The notes: a model not told the origin generated them from the sequence alone. A stretch of DNA of 64,000 bases from Anniella stebbinsi (GCA_029215795.1 JARDYH010000038.1:92723-156722); one strand, 5' to 3'. Positions 40,880 to 53,553 are shown, counted from the first letter of the stretch. A program made the numbers and translations.

Positions 40880-41530
40880 TGATGGCACAACCACTAACTA
40901 TTCCCAAGAGAAGGAAAAAATGGGGGACATTGAAAGAATCCGGTTTGGCTGCCATGGGAGCTATAGTCTCAGAAACACTGTCTATTATCTTTGCGAAATC
41001 ATGGAGGAAGGGAGAAGTGCCGGACAACTGGAGGAGGGCCAATGTTGTCCTTTTCAGTCTGACATCCAGCCCTGGGAAAATTTTGGAGCAGATCATGAAG
41101 AAGTCAATCTGTTAGCACCTTGAAAACAATGCAGTGGTTAATAGAAGCCAGCATGGACTTGTCAAAAACAACTCCTGTAAGACTAATATGATGTCATTGT
41201 TTGATCAAGTAACCTCCCTTGTGGATGGTGGGAATGCTCTGGACATCGTATATCTTGACTTCAGCAAAGCTTTTGACAAAGTGCCCCATGATATTCAGAT
41301 TAGCAAACTAGCTAAAAGTGGGCTAGATGGAGCAATTGTTAGGTGGATCTACAGTTGGCCAGAGAATTGGACCCAAAGAGTGCTTATCAATTCTACTTAC
41401 TCAAATTTGGGTAAGGTAATAAGCGGATTACTGCAGGGCTCACTCCTGGGGCCAGTGCTCTTCCACATTTTTATTAATGACTTGGTGCAGGGAATGCTTA
41501 TCAAATCTGCATATGACACATCTGAACCAT
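40880..41530 (+). mobile_element. CR1 LINE RT fragment in the gene D KRAB-finger intron
   Basis: The plus strand encodes WRKGEVPDNWRRANV, SQHGLVKNNSCKTN, VYLDFSKAFDKVPHD and LLGPVLFHIFINDL, the classic CR1 reverse transcriptase, in broken frames. The catalytic F/YxDD block is missing or deleted. A stub of the same fragment is in gene B at 19310-19400. Confidence 0.85.
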
Positions 41531-41815
41531 CTCTGTCACTTGAGGCTCAGGTGGCCTCGGAGGGACGGAGTGCCTTCTACCAACTTCGTTTCGAGGCCCA
41601 GCTGCCCCTATGTGGACAGGGATAACCCCGCACATAAACACGAGGGCTAGTAGCCATTGACAGCCTTCTCCTCTAGGAATTTATCCAACCCCCTTTTAAA
41701 GACATCCAAATCGGTGGCGCTGTATGAAAATGTACTTCCTTTTATTTGTCCTGAATCTCCCACTAATCAGCCCACCAATGAGCCCAGATTCTAGTATTTT
41801 GAGAGAGGGAGAAAA
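41531..41815. mobile_element. Interspersed repeat fragment next to the CR1 piece
   Basis: First a short L2-like piece (LSLEAQVAS, RSAFYQLR), then the reptile-common repeat end (tccaacccccttttaaag, cttttatttgtcctgaatc, ctagtattttgagagagg). Confidence 0.6.
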
Positions 41816-41974
41816 ATGACTCCTGATCCACATTCTCCATCACCTGGTGAGTTTACTGTGGACAAGAGTATCCCAGGAACATGGCCCAGGCACTGTTGTC
41901 CTCAATGACACCCTTATCATGCACTGATACAGAAGGCAAAGAGGAGGCCTTACCCAGAGGTACACACTCTTCAC

Positions 41975-42101
41975 CCAGAGAGGCCAAGTTCCCATGATTC
42001 TCCTCCATGACTTCCTTGTGCAGAGACCTCTGGCCTGGATCCAGCAGCGCCCACTCCTCCTCCGAGAAATGCACAGACACCTCCTCAAACGACACCGGAC
42101 C
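41975..42101 (-). CDS. Gene D KRAB-A exon
   Basis: 127 bp, acceptor CTATCAG and donor CTGG|GTGAAG. Encodes [17 protein letters not shown] and [17 protein letters not shown], then HGNLASLG. Phase 0 at the start, one base carried into the finger exon. The EEW core is present; the MLE position reads MEE, and DV reads EV, so it belongs to the variant KRAB type. No separate B box exon was recognised between it and the fingers. Confidence 0.92.
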
Positions 42102-42317
42102 CTGATAGAAGAAGAAGAAATGATGTTCTCTTGACATATTATGTAGCCATCCATGAAGGCAGTAATGGTGAGATTCCCCTTCTGAATGCCAGAGCTTCAT
42201 GAGAGACTTTCAGATCCTTCCTAGCAGCCATCTTGGAGAGGAGAAAAGGCTAAAGGGGCAGGTTCTTCCAGGACCAAAGGGATGTGCAGGAGACAGAGGC
42301 ACCCAGGACTCCCCTAC

Positions 42318-42421
42318 CTGCTCTGGCTGTGCAGAAATCGCTTCCACTCCACCACAAAGCGAAGGAGGCCTAGAAGGATCCGCCACGATCAGTTCACTTT
42401 TTCTGCAGGTTTTTCCGCTCC
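42318..42421 (-). CDS. Gene D 104-bp linker exon
   Basis: Acceptor CTCACAG, donor CAG|GTAGGG. Open as SGKTCRKSELIVADP to SAQPEQ. It takes one base from the 127-bp exon and ends on a complete codon. No recognised domain. Confidence 0.8.
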
Positions 42422-42434
42422 CTGTGAGGAAAGC

Positions 42435-43303
42435 CAAGTGTTGTATCTATGTCCAACTCCCTTCTTCAGGGCAATGAAATCTCAGACAGCGACTCTGACA
42501 TTGGCGAAGGAATGCAACAGGCGGGGGAGTAGGTGCCAGAAGGAGAACAGTTTCCCACGGAGTAGGCGGGAGATAATCCCCAAGGAGACGCCCCTAATGT
42601 AGCAGAGAACACTTTCTCTTCTGAGGATAGAGAGGCATTGAGACTCAAGGATGCAATTGTTCAGAGGAAGTTGAAGCGAACGGACTTCAAACTAAAAGTT
42701 GCCCTCCGCTCAGCAAGGCTTGCAAACAAACCCCTGGAGCCTAATTGATCTTAATTAAGTGACTCTTCTTTCTTTCTTTCTTTTGTGGAACGATCTCCCC
42801 GACGAGGCCCGCCTGGCGCCAACATTGTTATCTTTTCGGCGCCAGGTCAAGACTTTCCTCTTCTCTCAGGCATTTGGCAATATCTGAGGAGCCTGGGTTT
42901 GTTTTGTTTTTGTAGTTTTTTGAAGTGTTGAAGTGGTTTTTAAATGTACAGATTGTGTGTATGTTGTATGTTTTTGCTGTTTTAATTTTTGTATATTGTT
43001 TTTAATTGTTTTTAATCCTATGTAAACCGCCCAGAGAGCTTCGGCTATGGGGCGGTATACAAATGTAATAAATAAATAAATAAATAAATATTTCTTTCTT
43101 TCTTTCTTTCTCAGTTAACTCAACTGAATAGCTTGCTTATCTAAAAAGGCCTCTGGGCAAAGACCTTTGTTAAGTTTCTTTCTTCGTACTTGCTGGAGCA
43201 GAGGGGAGGATCGTCTTTTGTATAATAAAAGATTGTTTTTTCCCTCAAAAGGTCTCTTTATTGTCCTCCACATAAGTTAGAACTTACAGAGTCAAGACAG
43301 CAA
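42435..43303. mobile_element. LTR-like insertion with a nested L2 tail
   Basis: About 870 bp absent from A and B at this intron site (where aaagcaaagaaggtggg is continuous). It starts tgttgtat and ends gtcaagaca, with near-matching 5-bp flanks (ccaag / gcaag). Near its right end is aataaaag followed by tctctttattgtcctcc, like an LTR R-U5. Inside, (CTTT)n at 42765-42784 and 43090-43112 flank an L2-like 3' end (42785-43089; GTGGAACGATCTCCCCGA, tail ccgcccagagagcttcgg). Confidence 0.6.
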
Positions 43304-43545
43304 GAAGGTGGGAAGGAAAGTTAACGTTCTTGTGCATTTCCATTTTCATTGTTTGACTGGAATCAATGTTTGACCACATTCTTAAACAACATCTCTTTTT
43401 GGATTATTTAGTGAAAAAGAGACTCTCTTCCCCCTCTCCCCATCAAAAGGAAAACAGGCTCAAGCGGAACGTCAAAGCAGCTCATCCACCTTAGGTGTCA
43501 TTGAGGGCAGGACACCATGGTGGAATCCGTTCCACTAATCCTTAC

Positions 43546-43672
43546 CCAGTGAGGAGGGTCCTCCGTCACCCTCCTGCAAGATCCACCTGCCCAGCGGCCT
43601 CTGGGTGGTGCCCGGTGGAGCCTTCTCTGCCTCAGGGAAATCTGCACATGCTTTGGCCAACATCCCCTGCAC
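43546..43672 (-). CDS. Gene D 127-bp linker exon
   Basis: Acceptor CTGTTCCAG, donor CTGG|GTAAGG. Open as VQGMLAKACADFPEAEKA through GGPSSLG; starts on a whole codon after SCAN. Function unknown; a linker conserved among A, B, D and E. Confidence 0.8.
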
Positions 43673-44249
43673 CTGGAACAGGAGAGAGGATCCCAGACAG
43701 AGAAGAGGGATGAGGGAAGGAAAGGAATGGGTCAGGTCAAGGGCAGCGTTTCCCAATCGGTTTGCATTTCAGGGCTCCTTCTAAAGATGATCTAGGGTCC
43801 AAACAACGGAGCACAGACTCACTCATGCCTTTGTCAAAGAATGTGTGCTTTGGGCCATAAGCAAAGTGCTTGAATAACCTACTAAAACCAACCAGAAGGA
43901 AAAGGAGAACCTCCCAGACATTCCCTGACACTCAGCATTTTCTGCTGTAAACACACTATTTATACATACAGATACACATACATTTTATTGTATATAGCAA
44001 TAGGCCTGTACAATGTATAAACATATTTAAAAAGAGACCTCTTCCCAATACAAAACTTTCATTTAAAGTTCAACAAAGGGATTACAAACAACCTCGGTTT
44101 GCCATCTTCTAAAAAGTTTGACCCCTTGGATCTAAAAAAAGATGAGCTTTATAGTACATCGTATTTCTTAGTGTGGCAGGACTGCAGCGTCTTGACTGCC
44201 AAAGCAAATTGGGCTAGCGATCACGTGAGAAATAAATGCTGATCAACTA

Positions 44250-44940
44250 GGAGTTGGTAATTGTTCCATGCAGGCAATATTATCTGAAGTAAACAGGCCT
44301 GGGAGAACGGCATCCATTTGGTTTAACCACCGTAAATCATTTGAGGTCATTGGCAGACTTGGCCAGTTCACGGCTCACTCCTAATTTTAGAATGTTGTTA
44401 GGATGTTTTAGGATGTTTTAATGCAGTTTTAATAATATTTGTCATGTTTTAATTAGTTTTATGTATTTTATCATGTTGTTGTTCCCCGCCTCGATCTAGA
44501 CAGAGAGGCGGGTAAGAAATAAATTGTTATTATTATATTATTATTATTATTATAATTCCAGGTCATTCTTCTCATACGGAGAAAAGAACCGGTCCCAATA
44601 CCGATCCCTGTGGGCTCCCACTATTTACCTCCCTCCATTGGGAGAATTTACCATTTATTCCTACTCTCAGCTTTCTATACTTTAACCAGTTACTTATCCA
44701 TAAAAGGACCTCTCCTCTTATTCCATGACTGCTGAGTTTGCTCAGGAGTCTTTGGTGAGGGAGTTCATCGAAAACCTTTTGGAAGACCAAGTAGACAATG
44801 TCCCCTGGATCAGCCCTATCTACATGTTTCTTGTCACTCTCAAAGAACTTTAAAAGGTTAATGAGAAAGGACTAACGTTTGTGGAAGCCAAGTTGATTCT
44901 TTTTCAGCAGGGCTTGTCCTTCTATAGGCTTAATAATTTA
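44250..44940 (-). mobile_element. CR1-like RT fragment with a D/E-specific insertion
   Basis: Same ancestral fragment as 4750-5620 (FQKVFDELPHQRLLSKL, GKFSQWREVNSG, PQGSVLGPVLF). A plus-strand insertion at about 44391-44558 ends in cccgcctcgatctag, gaggcgggtaag and (ATT)n. It is absent from A and B and differs by one ATT unit in E. Confidence 0.7.
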
Positions 44941-45094
44941 ATTTGAACATTGCTTTCCACCAATTTACCTGAAACAGACTTTAAGCAAACTTCGGGCATC
45001 CTTTCCTTACGGGACATGCAAAAAATGTTGAGATACAAATTGGGGAGTTTTAAAATTTCAGTCCCTTGGAGTTCTCAGGATCAATTGCTCTCAC

Positions 45095-45514
45095 CTGTTC
45101 TTTGTCCTCAGCCTGGCACAGGAGGAAACCTTCTGCCAGAGCCACTGCCTGGGAAGTGGTCTCCGTTCCACATTCTCTGACCCAGCTCTCCATCTCCGGG
45201 GGCAGAACAGCAAGGAACTGCTCCAGGACCACCAGGTCCAGCATCTGAGCTTTTGTGAGTCTTTCTGGCTTCAGCCATTGACGGCAAAGGTGGTGGAATC
45301 GGCTGCAAACCTCTCGTGGGCCCTTGGTTTCCTGGTTGAGGAAGTTCCTGTACTGCTTGCGCCTGACGTCTGAGCTTGTGTTGCTCCCAGGCTGGTTCTC
45401 CTGCACTCTTCTTTCCCAGGGCTCTGTACTGCTCCCTTCCTGGATGATATGGGGGCCTTTTCCTGCCTCAGGGCCAGCAAGGTTTTGCTGTTTCATCTGT
45501 TCTCCCTTCTCCAT
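45095..45514 (-). CDS. Gene D SCAN-domain exon (start of protein)
   Basis: ATG at 45514 (MEKGEQMKQ), 140 codons to donor GAACAG|GTGAGA at 45095. The SCAN core is at residues 51-134 ([60 protein letters not shown]). An N-terminal acidic/Pro region precedes it. Probable dimerisation module; partners could include the sister proteins from B and E. A candidate untranslated exon start is AATTCATGCAG near 45615. Confidence 0.92.
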
Positions 45515-46690
45515 CTCCGCTACCGGCAGAACTCAAAAGGTCTCCTTCTTTTGATGCCGATTTCTCTCTTGAGGCAAGGACTGTCTTGTAGGAATTAAAA
45601 TGGAGAGCTGCATGAATTAGATACAGCTGTGGCCAACTTCATACCCAGGACCTGTCTCAAAGGAGTCCCTCCAACCCCAGTTCCACAGGAATCAGGCTCC
45701 AGGCTGAAAATGAGGTTCTAAAACATGAGCAAGAGAAGAGTGAATACTCTTTCAACTTGTTAAACAAATGAAACATGTCACACAGGAAGCCTTAAGATAT
45801 GAACGTTTTATAAAGTCAATGCAAAAGAACATCACATACAGCAGTGAAATGTGAAACACGCAAAAATTACAAAGAAATACATTTGTATGCCATGCAAAAT
45901 ACACAAAACTTTAACACTTGCTAAGGCGTGTTAGAAAAGAATTTTAAAAGACTTGACTACTCGCTCAACTAGCAGCAGTTGATTTGTTATTTAGCTCTCA
46001 TTAAGCTTCCACCCGTCCAAACTAGTTCAATGCAACATTAAAAGCTTTCCGCTACATAACATTATAGTCTAAACTTTTGAAGAAAAGGGAGGAAAGAGAG
46101 CAGGGATCACGTGGAATTAAAAGGCACAGATTCCTAACCCAAGCTAGAGACCTGAAGAACAGGATGTTGCAGACCCAGAGGAAAGTTGAAAGAACTCAGC
46201 CAAGATTAGCTAGGAAAAATGAATCCAGGTAGAAATTGGAGAGGGTATTTCAAAATGGAAAAGAGTAGTGAAGTCTGAGCTCTCAGAAAGAAGGCAAACT
46301 TGTAAACTGTGACCTAAAGCCAGCAAAGATCGGTTAGCAAAACTTGGAGCTATGCGAAACAGAATGACAGAAAGAGAACGGGATCAAAGGTCCGTCCTTC
46401 TCTTATGTTTCAGTCTCTTTTTGAGACTTTCTTGGCTTCCAATTGTCTCTTTTCTTTCTTTTTAGTCGTCCACTAGAAATTTGGTTCCGTAGGAGTGAAC
46501 GACATATTGGGTTGGAGGACAGTATTTTCTTTTCAGTTTGAGGCAGCTGCTGTTATGTCACGCCTCAGAAGGGTACATAGGAAGATTACGGACTCCTGGA
46601 GCCGCTGGCTGTGAGGAGAAACACACCCTGCAACTTCTCATTGTGGCCTGTTGCTAAGATTTATACGATCTGGAGAGAAACCAGATGATT
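45515..46690. other. 5' flank of gene D
   Basis: Homologous to gene B's 29370-30480 and in part to gene A's 6304-6730. No coding region recognised. Confidence 0.7.
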
Positions 46691-48330
46691 TTTACTTTGG
46701 ATCAATTAAGAGGTCCAGACGACGAGTTTCTGTACTATTCTGATTTGTGTGTTTAATATAATTCACCTACTACGGCTGAATGGCAATACTTGCAACTGAA
46801 ACACATGCTGGAATCTAGGTTTGGTCCAGCTGCTTTTACTGCCTCAGAGCTTCCTTACCGTTAGAAACACTTATAATAGCTGAACTGACACATTGATCCA
46901 CAACCCATATATATTAGTAGCAGTAAATATGTATGACCCCCCCCCCCCCCCCCCAGTTTGAGACAGTATTGGAATAGAGAATTGGAGTGCCCTATCTTGC
47001 CTAATCAATGGACGGTTGTCCTAGCGGCTGTATCCAAAACTCCTATGGATCTCAGTTTATGTCTTATTCAGCAAAAACTGTTGTTTTGGGTTTACTGGAC
47101 TCCACAACGTCTTTTCAATAAGAGTTTGTTTAACTTGCACAATTGTTGGAGATTCAATGCATCTAATGCTTCTTTAGCTCAGATGTTTTGGTAAGGCCCA
47201 GTAGTCACCTCCTTTGGGAAGGATGTTATAGTAAGGATAAACTTTGTGCTAAACCAACCTCTAAATGGAACGATGTGCAGGTCTTTCCAAATCACCTACC
47301 AGCTTCTTGGAGTTTAACACAAGGTCAGCACAAATGGATCTTCAGAGCCCTTATGACCGCCAAAAGCCTTATATTATCACATTGGAAGGATAAATGCGCT
47401 CCACCAATAATGCAATGGACTTTATAAAATTCTGATAGAAGGTGAAAAGAAGCAAAGCCATTTGAAAGTATTATGGGAAGAAGATTTAAAAGAACAAGTA
47501 AATGATCAAAGCTGGGGGGAAATTTGGAAATTGCAGAATCTGAATACTATGTCAGTAAGTGGACGTGTAAATATGTGCAAATATTTTGGTTAAAAGTAAT
47601 TGAAGAAGTAAAAAAGATAATAGATCTAAAGTTTAAAATATGTCCTAGGATAGCTTTATTATCAATTTATGATAAAGAAGAAGGAGAGCAAAATGTTAAA
47701 GAGTTAATCACAAATTTAATGACTGCAGTGAGGTTAATAATAGCTAGACAATGGAAAGTACAAGGCAACTACCAACTAGAAGATTGGTATAAAGAAGTGT
47801 GGAATATTGCTATAAATGATAAGTTAACAAACAATGTTAAAGTTAAAAGAGGGATATAAAAAAATGAATTTGGAGATATATGGGGAGTTTTTGTGGAATA
47901 TGTATTAAAAAAGGGGAAGGGGTGTGCACCGTCAGGTGAATCTATGCAGTTTTGGAAGAATGATTAAAAATAAATATGGTATATAGAAATGAAGCTGGTC
48001 CCAGATGGGTGGGGTGCACTAGTTAGGTGAATTATGTTAGTTTTGTATTGTAAGATATACGATTTATGAGTGATATGTTAATGTGTTTTGTTTATGTTAT
48101 TGTATAAAAATTAATAAAAAGTTATTAACAACAACAACAAAAAATAATGCAATGGACTGAGGACCTAATAACACTATCAACTTTTGAAGGGGTGTTACAT
48201 AGGCGCAACTCGCAGGTGGATAAAACGTATGGATATTTGGTCTGCTTTTCTCAAAACCTATGTATAAGTCTATCCCTTTTTTCTTTCCTTTTTTTAAAAA
48301 AAGAAACGGTATAATTGAAAAAACACACAA
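46690..48330 (+). mobile_element. L1-like fragment interrupted by a younger L1
   Basis: Paralogue of 30480-31400. The frame 46958-47194 shows RELECPILPNQWTVV and LLFWVYWTPQRLF. It is split at 47421 by the nested L1 and resumes at 48159. The (C)18 run at 46937-46954 differs in length in the E copy. Confidence 0.75.
47422..48142 (+). mobile_element. Nested L1 3' end with 16-bp target-site duplication
   Basis: A 721-bp 5'-truncated L1 between two perfect copies of AATAATGCAATGGACT (47406-47421 and 48143-48158). It carries the last part of ORF2 (LMTAVRLIIARQWKVQG, EDWYKEVWNIAINDKLT, stop at 47857), a short 3' UTR and a tail of attaataaaaagttatt plus (ACA)n. The pre-insertion site survives at 31219-31236. 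Confidence 0.93.
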
Positions 48331-48921
48331 CATTCCTAAGTATGCAATATGTTTTTGTTTTCCTTTCCCCGCCACCCCCCCCCCCCCCCGATTCCTTTTT
48401 GTTCGGTTTTGGTATTATTCACAGTAAAAAGGAAAAAGGTGAAATATGTTTGATACCAAACTAATAGTAATAATAATAATTTTTTAAAAACAAACAAACA
48501 GTGGCCTATTGTTCCAGGACTGCCTCCATCTCCGATTCCAGGCAGCAAAACATTCTGCCCTCAAGGAAAAACCAGGTCTGCTGATGAAGCAGTTTCACTC
48601 CCAATCTGTTCCATGGCTTCCTTCTAAGCCCCTTCTCTGTTCCCAGTACTTGGACCCCCAAAAGGGACCCGACAAACAGTAATTTCTACTCACTCCTAGG
48701 ATGTGAAGAGCAGGCTCACTTCATAAAGAAAAGCAGGACATTCTAAAACAAAGAACAAACCATATCAGAAAACCATACTTGCCCATGGGGAAAAAAGAAA
48801 ACTAATGAAAGTACTTTGCCCATAGGGAGACACAGGATGGTACTTGCCCAAGGGGAAAATATATCTGCCCACAGGGAAACCTAGTGCAATCCCTCCCCAT
48901 GGGGAAACCAAACTTGCCCAA
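48331..48921. other. Gene D distal 5' flank
   Basis: A C run at 48376-48390, then sequence homologous to 6735-6950 and 31440-31730 with the recurrent gcccatagggaaa-type motif (48770-48920). It ends at the duplication junction. Confidence 0.65.
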
Positions 48922-49480
48922 AGTAGAACCTCACAGGGTCCCATAGGAATGGGGGACCCTCCTCCTCCTCCTCCTCCTCCTCCTCCTCCTCCTCCTCCTC
49001 GCGCCTGGCTCTACTATCAGGGGTCCTTGGGAATGGCCATAGGGAAGCAGCAGAGGCTGAGACAGGCGCCCCCTCCCCCCCATATCTCCTGCCTTCCCTT
49101 CCAGGGTCCCCCGAGAATGGGTCTTCAGTGGGTGCCCCAAGTGGGGGTGGGGGCAGGGGTCTCTCTCTCCCCCCCACCCTCCCCCTGCCTCCCTCCCTCC
49201 TCTGCTCCTGCCCTGGGGGCTCCTTCCCCCCTCCTCCCCCCAGAGATCCCCCCATGCATTTTGCACCCACCGGCTCCTTTGCAGGGGAAGAAGAGGCTGC
49301 AGATGGCGGACAGGCGATGGAGGTGGGGCAGGAGGGGAATCCCAGGCTCCTTTGCCATGGGGAGGGGCAGGAAGTGTGGGGCGGGAAGGGAGGGGGCCTC
49401 ATCCAGCCTCGGCTCTTCATGGCCTCTCTAGGACGCAGCCCCCTCTCGTTCTCTTTAACCCTTACATGGACTCAGCCCTA
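48922..49480 (-). promoter_or_regulatory. GC-rich block: candidate promoter and exon 1 of gene D
   Basis: Copy of 31731-32290 with one CCT unit fewer; candidate donor at 49271. Because the duplication junction is at its left edge, gene D's upstream block descends from gene B's. Confidence 0.4.
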
Positions 49481-50378
49481 AAGAGCTGCAGAGGCGCCTC
49501 CTGGCAGAGAATGAATGAAATGGAATGAAAGAGGGCTGAGGTCACTGTATCCTTATTTCTTTGAAAAACCAAAACCTTGTAAAACCTATTTTAAAGCTCC
49601 GGGTGTTGGAGAAGACAGGAACAAGATCCCTCATGCATTGCTAACATGGACATTGTCACTGTGGTCTCTGGGACTGACTTGAGTGAGGCAGATGTGCTCA
49701 CGTGGCAAGATCATTCTGTGACCCAAGAACGAGCCCTGTGGCAACATCAGCCGGATGGCCTTGGACAGAACCGAAGCCCAGGGAAGGACCTACTTGAATG
49801 CAGATGAAGTCAATGGTGATGAGGCCAGGATCCCGTAGTTCCTCAATATTCTCAACCCAAGTGCTTTGCCCCACCAAGCAAGCTGACTCCGATAAAGGGC
49901 GCTGTGGTCATCCTGCTAAGGAAGGTGGAAGTGAACCATGCTCTCATCCATGGCACAAGGCCCACCATGCTTGCCATGTGCAACTACTGTCTGCCTCAGG
50001 AAGCCCTCACTGGACAGGCGGAGGGCCAGCAGAGCATCCCTTTTCTTCTCAGAGGCAGATTCAATTGTAGGGCACATCTTGCACATATCCTGAGAAGCCC
50101 CTATACTTGGGAAAATGGGGCTCTAACACCCCCCTTTGAAAAAGTGGAGAAGCCATGCCATAATAATAATAATAATTAATATCTGGGGCATGTTCAGAAC
50201 CTCCCCATTCAATGTCCATTCTTTAGTTTGCAATATATTTGTTAATGTTTAATGTGCCATACAGCTCTTTGCGGGTCCACATATAAGATTAATCTCTGAT
50301 CAGGGGACACATTGGCTTACAGGGTTACCTTGATCATGTAACTGTGATCATGGAAGATGCTGCCTCCAGGAAACATTC
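49481..50378. other. Copy of the unknown low-copy sequence
   Basis: Same as 32291-33190; nothing further recognised. Confidence 0.4.
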
Positions 50379-51080
50379 CTTCCCCAGAGAGACATGATGT
50401 CGGGGCTTTTCTGCCACATTTTGAGCACTCCATGCTTGTGTGAATTATCTATGGGTCATTATAGTTGGATTGGTTAAATATTCTTCTCTAATTGTATTCT
50501 TTCTGCTGGAATTGAGTCTTTTGAAATGAGGCTCTCCTGAGAGGTTTCCACATATTTCAGTCACTCTTAGAATTTACTAGACTCTCCCTATGTGTGACCT
50601 CCAGGCCTTTGCTATGATGGAGGCTCATTGCACACTCTTTGAGCATTGATGGAGCCTTTGGCTGTATGAATTCTTTGATGCCAGTTAATATGTCTAGTAT
50701 TGACAGAAGCGCTTTTCCCTTCTGAGCACTGAAAGGGCTTCTCCCCTGTATGGATACTTTGATGGGATGTAAGGCTTACACTATGACTGAAAATCTGTCC
50801 ACACTCTTAAACATTCTCCCCAGTGTGAACTATTCCATGGGTTTTAAGGTGTGAACTGAGAGTGAAGCTCTTTTTCCACCTACTGAGCACTGATAGGGCT
50901 TCTCCCCTGTGAGACCTTTTCCACATGCAAAGCATTTTAAAGGATTCACACACACCTGTTTGTCTCCTTTGATGCAACTTCAGGTGGCTGCTCTGACCGA
51001 AACTTTTTTTTACCCTCTGAGCATTTATAGGTCTTCTCACCTCAGTGAAGTCTTTGATGCTGCTTCAATTGTGGGTTATC
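50379..51080 (-). pseudogene. Zinc-finger relic 3' of the E unit
   Basis: Copy of 33191-33892, with the same broken frames. Confidence 0.75.
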
Positions 51081-53553
51081 ACTGAAATTCTTTTATTTAT
51101 TGATTTACAATATTTATTTGCAATACTTACATACCACTTCCCATCCACAATTTCAGAGTGGTGAACAAATGGATTAAGAGAGTAAAAACAGCATAAAAAC
51201 ATATCAATATGTTTATTTAAAATAACAGAGTTCAGATAAAATCCATGGCCGGTCATTCAGGGAAAGGTGACTGGAACAACAATATTTTTAGGAGATGCTG
51301 GAAGAATCAAAACATTGGCACCTGCCTGACCTCCAGAGGCCGGGAGTTCCACAGGAAGGGGGCCATTACACCGAAGGCTCTTCACCATAGGTCCAGGTGG
51401 AACCACCAGGAACTTACCCTCAGATGACTTCAGTGACAGGGCAGGTTGATAGGGGGGAAGGCGCTCTCTCAGGTATCTGGGTTCCAAGGGGTTTAGGGCT
51501 TTCTACAATAGTACTAGGACTTTAATTGTGGCCTGGTGGAAAATAGGCAGCCAGTGAAGTTTCCTCAGCAAAGGAGTTGCAGGCCGGAAAGGAGCAGCTC
51601 CTGACAACAGCCGAGCTGCTGCATTCTGCACTACCTCCAGCTTCCGGGGCAGCTTTAAGTGCAGCCCCACACCAAGCCCATTGCAGTAATCCAGCCTGGA
51701 GGCTACTAATGCCTGTTACACTGTCCAGGAGGGGCCGTCGCTGGCGAACAAGGGAAAGCTGGTAAAAGGCACTCTAAGACACCATAGCCACTTGGGCCTC
51801 CAGCGACACAGATGAATCTAAAAGTACCCTGAAACTATGATCCTGATCTTTCACAGGAATTAAAATTAAAAAACAGCAAAGTCAAAAGACTAAATAAAAT
51901 ACTGGGGAAATGAAAAGAGCTTCACCAGGCATCGGAAAGAGTACAACGTAGGTGCCAGGTGAGCCTCTCTGGGGAGCTCATTCCACAACCAGGGAACCAC
52001 AGCAAAAAAAGGCCCTCCTCCTGGTAGCCCCCTGCCTCGCTTCCTTTGACAGGGGCTCACAGAGAAGGACTATAGACGATTGAATCAGGCCCAGACCTGG
52101 ACTGGCAACCAGTGAAGCTGGAAAAGTACTAGCCTAATGCGGTCTCGTTGGCCAGTCCCTGTGAACAATCTCATAACCCTGTTTTGGACTAGCTGAAGTT
52201 TCTGGACCGTTTTCAAAGGCAGCCCCACGTAGAACACATTGCAATAATCCACCCAAGAGCTTGTCAGAGCATGGATCACAGTAGCTAGGCTGACTCTGTC
52301 CAGATGAGGGTGCAGTTGGCAATGGGGCAGACGGGGACATCAGACGCCTCAACTGGAGTTGCGCTAACAACAGTGTCAAGCTTGTTGTGCAGAGAAGCAA
52401 TTTTGTCCTCAAAGTGAGATGCAGAAAGGTCACAGTGGGTCTTTGACTGGGACAGGGCCCCATTGGCTGGGGAGGGTGTGAACACCCCACAGACCACCTG
52501 GAAGAACTCCGCTGGATGGCTACTCAAGGACGCAACGGAGGCAGCCAAATACGCCTTCTTTGCTGCCCGTGTGATGCCACCCCCTCTGAGCCTCCTCTAT
52601 GGGGTCCCAACTATGGGGTGGGGCATCAGAATACTGCACTCGGACCCTGTGACACACTGACCCTTCCTGGTCTCACAGCAGCCAGCCCAGCCCTCTCTAT
52701 TTCCCCTTCTCCTTCCCCACTGACACCGTTGACCACTGTGCCCTGCCTCACGTACCCCAATGATCCACTCCAGTTTGTGAGACAGAAAGAACTATTTATA
52801 AGCAATAAGTCAGGTGACGCAGTTACAAAGCTTATGGTTTCATCAGGTTTAAATGCTGGTTCGTTTCATAAGGTTCCAACTGCAATCCTGCCTACGCTAC
52901 CCACTAGTCTACACTCTCTCCTCCCAGTCCCTCTGTTCCCAAAATAATGAAAGCTGTTGTTCCTACACTTTCTCTCTCGACCCTTCGCAGACAAACCCCA
53001 AACTCAACTCCACTCCTTCACTACTACCAGCCAATCCAGACCTTTGAACCACCAGCCAATCAGCATTCACGTCACATTATCTTCATTCACTCCCCCCTCC
53101 CAATAGCTTTCGAGACTTACCAGCCTAGTATTTGGAATCACACAGCACCGAAATCTTCAATGGCAAACCGTATTAAAACCTCACAACTGCTGACATCGTA
53201 TCAATAACTGCCAATGAACAGCAAAACATCACAGCCCGTGCTGCCAATCAACAGGCACGATTCTGCGCTCTAGAGGGGGCTCGGTCATCTTTGCTCCGAG
53301 TCTTACGCCATTTGCGCCCCAGCCCACGGCCAGCCCATTTCACGGACCACAGCTCCCCAGTATCCCAAGGGGCAGAGCGGGCTCTCCAGGGCTGACGGGG
53401 GCACTCAGGTGCAGTCACCTCAATAGCCCCCCGCATCTCGCTCTTCCACAGTGAGGCCGGGGCTTCGGCTGGATCACCACCTCTCTTCACTGGAAAATCC
53501 CCAGGAGCATTCATAAATCCATTGGATTCCATCAGTCTAGTGGGGCGGACCAT
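51081..53553 (-). mobile_element. L2-like LINE fragments, unit 2
   Basis: Copies of 33893-35365 and 36060-36365, separated by the unassigned stretch 52554-53247. Confidence 0.75.

Noticed and set aside
40641..41096. Minus-strand 151-codon frame beside gene D's finger exon
   Set aside because: It lies antisense to the CR1 RT fragment and intron; no domain or splice support.
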